Of a stretch of DNA of 6,283 nt, positions 1-4,802 are shown in pieces. The first letter of the stretch is position 1. Every line of letters begins with the position of its first letter. A program made the position numbers and the translations under genes. The notes beneath the pieces are model-generated. The model made no database searches. It was not told the origin of the DNA and saw only the letters and a program-made list of their open reading frames with translations. Source of the DNA: an uncultured Ruminococcus sp. (GTDB lineage Bacteria > Bacillota > Clostridia > Oscillospirales > Acutalibacteraceae); NCBI GenBank assembly GCA_902767175.1, contig CACXGH010000086.1, positions 1-6,283 on the forward strand, in the 5' to 3' direction.

Positions 1-1
1 C

Positions 2-34
2 AATTTACAGGAACTGGCTGATTTCTTGAATTAA
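2..34 (+). CDS. possible C-terminal end of an upstream gene (partial)
   Basis: The second reading frame is open from the left edge and reads NLQELADFLN before a TAA stop at 32-34. The other two plus-strand frames close with TGA at 19-21 and 27-29. The ten residues look like the amphipathic end of a helix, but they are too few to identify a family. A gene end here would fit the 302-base spacer that follows. No clear rho-independent terminator follows; the AT-rich palindrome at 49-60 (AAATCATGATTT) is too weak to count as one. Treat this as a guess. Confidence 0.3.
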   Translation, partial: NLQELADFLN

Positions 35-81
35 CTGAATGTGTTAACAAATCATGATTTTTCTTACTAAATCCAAAAGCC

Positions 82-125
82 TTAGTAGTAACTTCCCCCT
101 CATTTTACTACTATTCTACTACTAA
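82..125. repeat. TAGTAGTA/TACTACTA repeat cluster
   Basis: The 8-mer TAGTAGTA occurs at 83-90, and its complement TACTACTA occurs twice, at 106-113 and 117-124. The two direct copies are 11 bases apart, about one helical turn. The left copy can pair with either right copy: 83-91 with 105-113 (9 bp, 13-base loop) or 82-90 with 117-125 (9 bp, 26-base loop). The spacing suits a protein-binding array or two alternative hairpins. No promoter was found nearby, so the role is unknown. Confidence 0.55.
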
Positions 126-149
126 CGACTTCCGCAATTTGCCCCTTTT

Positions 150-183
150 GCAAAGACCAGCGTGACGCTGGACCCTATTTTGC
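150..183. repeat. palindromic hairpin CCAGCGTGACGCTGG
   Basis: CCAGCG (157-162) and CGCTGG (166-171) form a 6-bp stem around TGA. GCAAA (150-154) and TTTGC (179-183) could add an outer 5-bp stem across an asymmetric internal loop. No T-run follows on either strand, so it is not a standard terminator. It could be a protein-binding palindrome, an RNA hairpin or part of a dispersed repeat. Confidence 0.5.
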
Positions 184-336
184 GTTGCAGTTTTATACAA
201 TGCATGACTTCTGAAGCCGCGTTTGATACTAACTAAGAACCGCGATCGATAAATGTCCGGTTTGTACTCAGAGCGAAACAAAGTGCAGCGAACAGCGCGA
301 ATCGACACCGGCGGCGCACCGAGAAAGGAAAAATCT

Positions 337-795
337 ATGATAAAAGTAATGTTCATCTGCCACGGCAATATATGCCGCAGTCCTATGGCAGAGTTTATAA
401 TGAAGGACATCGTAAGGAAAAACCATAAAGAGAGAGAATTCGAGATAGCTTCGGCAGCTACATCAACAGAGGAGCTTGGTAATTCCGTTTATCCTCCTGC
501 AAGAAGAAAGCTTCTTGAAAACGGTATACGCTGTGACGGAAAAACCGCAAGACAGATGACAATGCAGGACTACCGTTATTATGACCTTCTTATCGTTATG
601 GATAACAATAATATGAAAAATGCCAAGAGAATCATCGGCAATGACACTGACAACAAGCTGCATCTCTTAATGGATTATACAGAACAGGGAGGAACTGTAT
701 CTGACCCGTGGTATACAAGAGATTTTGACAGGGCATATAATGATATCCTTTCTGGCTGTCAGGCTCTTTTTGACTATCTTACAAAGAATGAATAA
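337..795 (+). CDS. low-molecular-weight protein tyrosine phosphatase
   Basis: Predicted cytoplasmic phosphatase of 152 residues, the usual family size, that removes phosphate from tyrosine on proteins through a cysteinyl-phosphate intermediate. The P-loop C(X)5R(S) is C8-HGNIC-R14-S15, directly after a beta strand (residues 2-7). The general-acid loop is D123-P124-W125-Y126, followed by a C-terminal helix. The P-loop has Ile12 where the related arginine phosphatase YwlE has Thr; from family knowledge this favours a tyrosine rather than an arginine phosphatase. The ATG at 337 is chosen because AAAGGA (324-329) sits 7 bases upstream and the P-loop then begins at residue 8, as usual. An in-frame ATG at 253 would add 28 residues and has no ribosome binding site. 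No partner kinase or polysaccharide gene is visible, so the substrate is unknown. The gene appears to stand alone between two non-coding regions. Confidence 0.93.
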   Translation: MIKVMFICHGNICRSPMAEFIMKDIVRKNHKEREFEIASAATSTEELGNSVYPPARRKLLENGIRCDGKTARQMTMQDYRYYDLLIVMDNNNMKNAKRIIGNDTDNKLHLLMDYTEQGGTVSDPWYTRDFDRAYNDILSGCQALFDYLTKNE

Positions 796-815
796 TTTAT
801 TAAACAAGGAGCAAA

Positions 816-842
816 GCTCCAACAAGCTCGCTTGATTGGAGC
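816..842. repeat. 11-bp bulged stem-loop with CTCG loop
   Basis: GCTCCAA (816-822) pairs with TTGGAGC (836-842), and CAAG (823-826) pairs with CTTG (831-834) around CTCG. Only A835 is unpaired, so this is the longest helix in the island. It competes with the small GGAGC/GCTCC hairpin at 808-820 because both use 816-820. There is no T-run after it on the plus strand. On the minus strand the smaller hairpin is followed by TTGTTTAATAAATT, which is weakly terminator-like, but no minus-strand gene is seen that would need it. Confidence 0.55.
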
Positions 843-928
843 GAGCGACGCCGTCAACAGACATCGGGGAGCTTTAGCTCCTGCGGGCGTCGGTGGGGGA
901 TTTTAACCCGCCGCCTTTAGAGGGTGCG

Positions 929-960
929 GGTGTCCGGTGGACACCTCTGCCGAAGGCAGA
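929..960. repeat. two back-to-back perfect hairpins
   Basis: GGTGTCC (929-935) pairs perfectly with GGACACC (939-945) around GGT. The next base starts TCTGCC (946-951), which pairs perfectly with GGCAGA (955-960) around GAA. The two stems (7 and 6 bp, 3-base loops) have no spacer, so they could stack coaxially in RNA. This regularity is the strongest hint that the island folds as RNA or is a palindrome-based repeat. Confidence 0.6.
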
Positions 961-1068
961 AGCACCGACCGAGCCGGCAGGCGAGACTCGGTGGACATCG
1001 ACGCTTGTTATAGTTAAATGTTACTGCAGAGAAATACTTACTCAAATACCTTTTTGTCCCTTAATTGC

Positions 1069-1097
1069 TTGACATAAACGCTCTGAGGTTTTAAAAT
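1069..1097 (+). promoter_or_regulatory. sigma-A type promoter for the zinc-finger membrane protein operon
   Basis: A perfect -35 box TTGACA (1069-1074) is followed after 17 bases by TAAAAT (1092-1097). This predicts transcription from about 1104 and a 5' leader of only some 24 bases, just enough for the ribosome binding site. It lies outside the structured island, so the island would not be part of this transcript. No operator-like palindrome overlaps the boxes. Confidence 0.8.
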
Positions 1098-1115
1098 AAA
1101 AATATAATGCTGCAC

Positions 1116-1123
1116 GGAGGTGA
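1116..1123 (+). promoter_or_regulatory. ribosome binding site GGAGGTGA that fixes the start at 1128
   Basis: GGAGGTGA is an almost perfect match to the 16S rRNA 3' end, with 7 bases between GGAGG and the ATG at 1128. An earlier in-frame ATG at 1107 lies upstream of this site and immediately beyond the predicted transcription start, so it is unlikely to be used. Confidence 0.85.
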
Positions 1124-1127
1124 TAAT

Positions 1128-2099
1128 ATGGCAGAGGAAAATATTAAAATGATAGAGATAAAAAACGATAATATGTGGTTTGATGGCTCCCCTATTATTC
1201 TGTGCTCTATGCGCCTTGCACTTGATACCAAAACAGGCGAAATGTTTACCTCAGCTAAATTTCTTAATATTCAGCCCGATAACCTGAGATCAATAACTTT
1301 TGACGTAATCTGTTATGATGAAGCACGCAAACCGATAAATGTTATTGAAAATGTCACTTTCAGCGGACTTGATATATCAAGAAATGCCGATTTCGGATAT
1401 CACAGAAAAATCAAAGTTCCCGATATAAACACGAGAAATATCGAATATGTTATCAGGAGCATATCCAATTCCAAAGGGCAGACATGGGAAAACAGCGAAT
1501 ATAAACACTTCGACCAGAAAATAGAGCAGAAAAGCATATATACCGTTCAGGGCGATTACAACAAACAATTTCTCGACCTTTGCACAAGAAGCGGAATTGA
1601 CGGAATGAACCTTGTATTCCAGCCGGAATTTGAAGAAGATCACTGGCTCTGTGCCTGCGGTGCTTTCAATTGGAGCGATGAAGTAAAATGCTCACAGTGC
1701 AGAATAAGCCGTTCATGGCTCTTAAAGAACACAAAGCTTGAGACACTGCAGAAGCGCAAGGAAGTGCAGGACGCCGATGCCCGGGCTGTCAAGGAATTGG
1801 TACAGTCAAGAGCCGCAAAGGCGAGTGACAAATCTGCAGAAAGAGCCGAATTTGAAGAAAGAAACGCCCGCATCTTACAGGAGCAGAAACACGCAAAGGC
1901 ACAGAAAGTCAAAAAAAAGATGATAATATCAATAGCCGTGCTTATTGTTGCGGCAGGAATTGCTTATATACTGATGACATTTGTTTTTCCGAAATTTCTT
2001 CAGGCTGATGAGTATGAAAAGGGCACAGATATAGTCAATACATCTCAGACCATCAATACAAAGCCCGTAACAAGTCCTCTGATATACGAACAGCCATGA
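1128..2099 (+). CDS. tail-anchored membrane protein with a RanBP2-like zinc finger
   Basis: Protein of 323 residues that I cannot assign to a named family. Residues 1-120 alternate beta-strand-like segments (LCSMRLAL, SAKFLNI, ITFDVICYD) and probably form a beta-sandwich. Residues 173-191 read W173-L-C175-A-C177-x3-N181-x6-C188-x2-C191. This matches the RanBP2-type consensus W-x-C-x(2-4)-C-x3-N-x6-C-x2-C except that only one residue separates the first cysteine pair. Residues 200-264 are a charged Lys/Glu/Ala-rich helix, probably coiled coil. A membrane helix spans about 265-287, preceded by KVKKK, leaving a 36-residue tail. By the positive-inside rule the zinc finger and helix are cytoplasmic and the tail lies outside. 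It is the first gene of a three-gene operon, 33 bases before the small membrane protein. The finger may bind RNA or protein, or only stabilise the fold; the role is unknown. Confidence 0.82.
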   Translation: MAEENIKMIEIKNDNMWFDGSPIILCSMRLALDTKTGEMFTSAKFLNIQPDNLRSITFDVICYDEARKPINVIENVTFSGLDISRNADFGYHRKIKVPDINTRNIEYVIRSISNSKGQTWENSEYKHFDQKIEQKSIYTVQGDYNKQFLDLCTRSGIDGMNLVFQPEFEEDHWLCACGAFNWSDEVKCSQCRISRSWLLKNTKLETLQKRKEVQDADARAVKELVQSRAAKASDKSAERAEFEERNARILQEQKHAKAQKVKKKMIISIAVLIVAAGIAYILMTFVFPKFLQADEYEKGTDIVNTSQTINTKPVTSPLIYEQP

Positions 2100-2132
2100 C
2101 AATACATCACACTATTACACGGAGATGATAAA

Positions 2133-2258
2133 ATGAAAACACTGAAATTACTGCTTAGCATAACCATCGCTCTTCTCAATATTACCGTATCGCTGATGAT
2201 AATAAAAGCTCTCACCGAAGATGACGATATCTCCGAATACAAACGCAGCGGCGACTGA
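2133..2258 (+). CDS. 41-residue single-pass membrane protein
   Basis: A small gene that automatic callers may miss: 41 residues from ATG 2133 to TGA 2256-2258. Residues 1-26 hold MKTLK and a hydrophobic helix (about 5-25, LLLSITIALLN followed by ITVSLMIIKAL). Residues 27-41 are acidic and polar (TEDDD, then ISEYKRSGD). It could be a membrane-anchored small protein or an uncleaved signal-like peptide; there is no lipobox cysteine and no obvious AxA cleavage site. GGAGAT (2121-2126) sits 6 bases upstream, inside the same CACGGAG context used by both neighbours. It lies 33 bases after the zinc-finger protein and 34 bases before the ArsR gene, so it is probably co-transcribed. It could be a subunit or modulator of the larger membrane protein, but that is inference. 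Confidence 0.72.
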   Translation: MKTLKLLLSITIALLNITVSLMIIKALTEDDDISEYKRSGD

Positions 2259-2292
2259 TAGACAAAAAGCCTTATTTACACGGAGGAATACT

Positions 2293-2685
2293 ATGTCAGG
2301 AAACAGCTATCCCAGGCTTCCGCACGACCATAACGAAGGAAATACAGATATTTTCGGGAGTATGCCCGACATTGAAACGGTACGCACAGTTGCAGAGGCG
2401 ATGAAGCAGTTAGGAGACCCGAGCAGACTCAGAATTTTCTGGCTGCTGTGTCACTGTGAGGAATGCGTGATAAACATTGCAGCCGCAACAGATATGTCAA
2501 GCCCTGCGGTATCTCATCATCTGCGCCTGCTTAAAGGTGCAGGACTGATAGTATCAGCCCGGCGAGGCAAGGAAATGTACTACAAGGCAGCAGACACTCC
2601 GATAACCGAAAAGCTGCACCATACCATTGAAGAAATAGCAATGATATCATGTCCGGAAGTACATAATAATATAACCGATAATTAA
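2293..2685 (+). CDS. ArsR/SmtB-family winged-helix regulator, Cys/His rich
   Basis: A 130-residue DNA-binding repressor-type protein. The winged helix-turn-helix covers about residues 33-100: LGDPSRLRIFWLL (40-52) is the family hallmark, SSPAVSHHLRLL (69-80) is the recognition helix, and GLIVSARRGKEMYY (84-97) is the beta wing. The candidate sensing region is C53-H54-C55-E-E-C58-V-I-N61. It sits where ArsR/CadC proteins carry ELCVCDL, but the second cysteine of CxC there is replaced by Asn61, while C53 and C55 lie just before. H11 and H13 (PHDH), H109-H110 and C120 are further possible ligands. The ATG at 2293 has GGAGGA (2282-2287) 5 bases upstream; the in-frame ATG at 2221 lies inside the preceding small gene and is rejected. 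It is last in the operon and may autoregulate it, but the operon promoter shows no clear palindrome. The inducer (metal, metalloid or thiol state) is unknown. Confidence 0.92.
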   Translation: MSGNSYPRLPHDHNEGNTDIFGSMPDIETVRTVAEAMKQLGDPSRLRIFWLLCHCEECVINIAAATDMSSPAVSHHLRLLKGAGLIVSARRGKEMYYKAADTPITEKLHHTIEEIAMISCPEVHNNITDN

Positions 2686-2690
2686 AGAAG

Positions 2691-2710
2691 CGCCGATCAA
2701 ATCCGGCGTT
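2691..2710 (+). terminator. weak stem-loop just after the ArsR gene
   Basis: CGCCGAT (2691-2697) pairs with ATC-C-GGCG (2701-2708, one bulged C) around CAA, followed by TTTCC. It begins 6 bases after the stop codon. The stem is short and the T-run poor, so it is probably a helper to the stronger terminator just downstream. Confidence 0.4.
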
Positions 2711-2719
2711 TCCATAAAA

Positions 2720-2755
2720 CCGCCCCGTACCATGAAAATACGGGGCGGCTTCTTT
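2720..2755. terminator. two-way terminator between convergent operons
   Basis: CCGCCCCGTA (2720-2729) and TACGGGGCGG (2739-2748) form a perfect 10-bp GC-rich stem with a 9-base loop. CTTCTTT follows on the plus strand. Read on the minus strand, the stem begins 5 bases after the HemW stop codon and is followed by GTTTTATGG. It can therefore stop transcription from both sides. AAAGAAGC (2684-2691) is also perfectly complementary to GCTTCTTT (2748-2755), so the U-tract itself can be sequestered by an 8-bp outer helix enclosing both hairpins. Confidence 0.85.
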
Positions 2756-3845
2756 ATCCGAGTATCACGGCTATTACCGCATTGGATACAAGAAATCCCT
2801 CAGCGGTAAGTCTTATTCCGTTCTTATCAGCCTGAATAAGTCCGGCAGGGATCAGCTGCTGCGCCCTCTTGATATATTCCTGCGGAATATCCTTTCCGAA
2901 ACGCATTCTGTAGCGTTCATTCGTTATTCCTTCGGCAAGTCTCAAGCCGAGCATTATGAATTCTTCTTCATCACCGCCTGCACCGTCACATATAAGCTCA
3001 TCATTATAAAAACTCTCAAACGACCTTTCATAATGATAACGCCTGCCGTCAATGAACGAATGTGCGGCAGGCCCGAAGCCGAAATATTCCTCGTCATGCC
3101 AATATATCAGATTATGACGGCTTTCATAGCCGCTCAATGAAAAATTCGATATTTCATATTGATAATAGCCGTATTTTGCAAGTTCCTCTGCCGCAAAAAG
3201 GTACATCTCCGCCTGTGCGTCATCATCGCGTAAATCAAGCTTATTCCTCATGCTGTAATAAGGGGTATCCTTTTCTATCTTGAGAAGATATGCCGAGATA
3301 TGTGCCGCCCTTTGCTCCGCACAAAAGGCGACCGACCTTTTAAGGCTTTCCTTTGTCTGTGAAGGCGTGGCTATCATCAGGTCAAGGGATATATTATCAA
3401 AGCCTGCTTTCCTTGCGGAATTCACACATTTCTCGGCATCACTGCGGCTGTGAAGCCTGCCAAGCAGCTTCAATTCATTGTCATCGGCAGACTGCAGACC
3501 TACAGATACACGGTTAAAGCCGGATTTTCTGAGCCGCTCAAAATCTATATCCCTTTTTTCGGGATTGACCTCAAGCGTAACCTCTGCACCCTCTGCAAGC
3601 CCGAATTTTTCATCGACATACTTATATATACGGCAAAGTCTTTCTTCTCCTGTAATACTCGGTGTACCTCCGCCGAAATACAGTGTATCAGCCCTTCGGG
3701 GATATTTTTCTGCATACTCCCCGATTCTTGTGCAAAGCAAAGAAGTATACTGCTCCATTCTTTCCTCATCTGCACATACGGAAAAGAAATCACAGTAAGG
3801 GCATTTTCTTCTGCAGAACGGTATATGTACATACACCCCCGTCAT
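2754..3845 (-). CDS. hemW: HemW, radical SAM heme chaperone
   Basis: Radical SAM protein of 363 residues, slightly short of the usual 370-400. The cluster-binding motif C11-x3-C15-x2-C18 lies in HIPFCRRKCPYCDF (7-20) and should hold a 4Fe-4S cluster with S-adenosylmethionine. Other HemW features are YFGGGTPS (56-63), EVNPE (92-96), VGLQSADDNELKLLGRLH (115-132), DLMIATPSQT (155-164) and the C-terminal HNLIYWHDEEYFGFGPAAHS (244-263). The order fits HemW, which handles heme, rather than the longer coproporphyrinogen dehydrogenase HemN, whose motif is CxxxCxxCxC; older annotations confuse the two. Its ATG overlaps the previous gene's stop as ATGA (3842-3845), implying translational coupling. AAAGGGAA (3860-3853), inside that gene's end, is the likely ribosome binding site. 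The IATPS segment differs from the commoner YGxPGQT version. It is the last gene of the minus-strand operon and ends 5 bases from the shared terminator. Confidence 0.93.
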   Translation of the reverse strand: MTGVYVHIPFCRRKCPYCDFFSVCADEERMEQYTSLLCTRIGEYAEKYPRRADTLYFGGGTPSITGEERLCRIYKYVDEKFGLAEGAEVTLEVNPEKRDIDFERLRKSGFNRVSVGLQSADDNELKLLGRLHSRSDAEKCVNSARKAGFDNISLDLMIATPSQTKESLKRSVAFCAEQRAAHISAYLLKIEKDTPYYSMRNKLDLRDDDAQAEMYLFAAEELAKYGYYQYEISNFSLSGYESRHNLIYWHDEEYFGFGPAAHSFIDGRRYHYERSFESFYNDELICDGAGGDEEEFIMLGLRLAEGITNERYRMRFGKDIPQEYIKRAQQLIPAGLIQADKNGIRLTAEGFLVSNAVIAVILG

Positions 3846-4189
3846 TTCTTTGTTCCCTTTCTCAGAATGAGCATCATCTCCGAAAACAGGGTGATAAGCG
3901 CTGCGATTATCAGAACCATATCAATATACATAAAAGTATTAAAAGAGTCTGCAAGTCCGTCATAGGTCAGCTTTTCACTCAATGTAAGAAAATAGACGAA
4001 TGAATTCGCATCTCCCGTATCAAGAGTCGATATCGCATTGTCTATAATAAAGGTAAAGGCTATAAAGAATATAAGCACAAGTATGACCGTACCGGTGACA
4101 ATAGGCTTTTTAGGCTTATTGATAATACACACCGACAGCGTTGACAGTATCAGTGCAGCGCTCACAATGATTATAATAGGATTTATCAT
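3842..4189 (-). CDS. three-helix membrane protein of unknown function
   Basis: Protein of 115 residues with three predicted membrane helices, at about 3-22, 30-50 and 86-108. Between the first two is a short basic loop (NKPKKP, 24-29). An acidic, polar loop of some 35 residues (51-85, NAISTLDTGDANSF onward) separates helices 2 and 3, and the end is basic (LRKGTKK). The positive-inside rule puts the 24-29 loop and the C-terminus inside and the long loop outside. The ATG at 4189 is chosen because GGAG (4199-4196) lies 6 bases upstream; further extension would run into the upstream Nudix gene. It sits 31 bases after the Nudix gene and overlaps hemW by ATGA, so it is firmly in the operon. I recognise no family and see no catalytic motif. 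Confidence 0.8.
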   Translation of the reverse strand: MINPIIIIVSAALILSTLSVCIINKPKKPIVTGTVILVLIFFIAFTFIIDNAISTLDTGDANSFVYFLTLSEKLTYDGLADSFNTFMYIDMVLIIAALITLFSEMMLILRKGTKK

Positions 4190-4220
4190 TGCTTTCTCCA
4201 ATCCGAATATATAATTCTTT

Positions 4221-4772
4221 TCAAAGTTCCGGAGTGCCAAGACCTGTAAGCATTGCCGTTTTAAGCACGGCTGTCTGCGTTTTGGCATCAGGAAGCTCAC
4301 CGTTAAGCACCATTTGTACGGCTTTATCAAGCGGTATGCGCTCGACATCAAGAAATTCACCCTCGTCAAGACTCTGGTTCCCGTAATGGTCTACCCTGCA
4401 GAAATAAAGATGAATAATCTCGCCGCAGTAGCCCGGACTCGGGTACAGCTTTCCGAGTGTCATATACTGTCTGCCGACAGCACCCGTTTCCTCCAAAAGC
4501 TCACGCTTTGCATTATCAAGCGGTGACTGTCCTTTTTCAAGCTTTCCGGCAGGAAGTTCAAGAAGCACCTCCTTATACGGATAGCGGAACTGTCTTACGA
4601 AGAGCAGCTCGTTATTTTCCGTGAGAGCAGCCACGGCAACACCTCCGGGATGTGCCACGACCTCACGCATAGCAGAGCTGCCGTCCTCAAGCTCTACCTT
4701 ATCATGCATAACATGAATGACATGACCGTTGAATATATCCTCTGACTCGATTGTCTTTTCAAAATGCTTCAT
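4221..4772 (-). CDS. Nudix hydrolase, ADP-ribose pyrophosphatase (NudF) type
   Basis: Protein of 183 residues, a typical NudF length, predicted to split ADP-ribose into AMP and ribose 5-phosphate using Mg2+. The Nudix box starts at G76 in ELPAGKLEKG (72-81) and continues to R90-E91-L-L-E94-E95-T-G97. The sub-family signature SPGYCGE (112-118) and the DEGEFLDV loop (136-143), where the catalytic Glu of ADP-ribose enzymes usually lies, support the substrate. The first box Glu (GX5E) is Gln82 here; the metal-binding REUXEE glutamates are intact, so activity is still expected. The ATG at 4772 is used because GGAG (4784-4781) is 8 bases upstream. The ATG two codons earlier is too close to it, and the ATG at 4814 falls upstream of the predicted transcription start. 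It is the first gene of the operon with the membrane protein and hemW. Confidence 0.92.
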   Translation of the reverse strand: MKHFEKTIESEDIFNGHVIHVMHDKVELEDGSSAMREVVAHPGGVAVAALTENNELLFVRQFRYPYKEVLLELPAGKLEKGQSPLDNAKRELLEETGAVGRQYMTLGKLYPSPGYCGEIIHLYFCRVDHYGNQSLDEGEFLDVERIPLDKAVQMVLNGELPDAKTQTAVLKTAMLTGLGTPEL

Positions 4773-4802
4773 ATTCATCACTCCGATGTTGGTATCACGA
4801 TT

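Larger units (their letters stand above)
35..336. other. 302-base intergenic region upstream of the phosphatase gene
   Basis: No convincing gene lies here on either strand. The left part (35-125) is AT-rich and carries TACTACTA-type repeats. The right part (131-330) is close to 51% GC by hand count, with a compact palindrome at 157-171 and clusters of CG-rich words such as CCGCG, GCGATCGAT and GGCGGCGC. A -10-like TATACAAT occurs at 194-201, but nothing resembling a -35 is found at 16-18 bases, so no promoter is called. The ribosome binding site AAAGGA of the next gene lies at 324-329. The in-frame extension of the phosphatase from the ATG at 253 has no ribosome binding site and is not family-like. 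Confidence 0.6.
803..1009. repeat. GC-rich hairpin-packed non-coding island (possible structured RNA or MITE-like repeat)
   Basis: This fills most of the 332-base gap after the phosphatase gene. It is about 66% GC over 841-1000 (hand count 106/160), whereas its flanks are AT-rich. AACAAG (803-808) and CTTGTT (1004-1009) form 6-bp inverted ends. Inside are GGAGC/GCTCC (808-820), an 11-bp bulged stem (816-842), CGACGCC/GGCGTCG (846-852/886-892) enclosing GGAGC/GCTCC (868-881), GGTGGG/CCCGCC (892-912), GGTGTCC/GGACACC (929-945), TCTGCC/GGCAGA (946-960) and CACCGA/TCGGTG (963-968/988-993). GCGTCG (887-892) can pair instead with CGACGC at 999-1004. TCGGTGG (890, 988) and GACATCG (860, 994) recur as direct repeats. 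No credible reading frame covers it. No clear target-site duplication flanks it, so a mobile origin is only a possibility. Confidence 0.6.

Noticed and set aside
194..201. TATACAAT as a -10 box for the phosphatase gene
   Set aside because: No -35-like sequence lies 16-18 bases upstream, where the spacing falls on the CCAGCG/CGCTGG palindrome.
253..336. 28-residue N-terminal extension of the phosphatase from an ATG at 253
   Set aside because: There is no ribosome binding site before 253, the extension is basic and low in family resemblance, and AAAGGA at 324-329 clearly serves the ATG at 337.
111..410. 99-residue antisense open frame across the spacer and the start of the phosphatase gene
   Set aside because: It overlaps the phosphatase P-loop codons on the opposite strand, has no family-like features and runs through the repeat cluster.
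667..864. 65-residue antisense open frame at the end of the phosphatase gene
   Set aside because: It lies in the hairpin island and antisense to a solid gene, with no ribosome binding site or recognisable domain.
887..1004. tRNA-like signal on the minus strand: GCGTCG/CGACGC closing helix, a T-arm-like CGGG-TTAAAAT-CCCC (910-896) and a CTCTAAA stretch resembling an anticodon loop
   Set aside because: The 7-base loop has no proper 5-bp stem, there is no variable region between it and the T-arm-like part, and the other stems have 3-base loops. No full cloverleaf can be drawn.
3450..3965. long plus-strand frames opposite hemW and the three-helix membrane protein gene
   Set aside because: They are shadows of well-supported minus-strand genes; their translations lack domains and ribosome binding sites.
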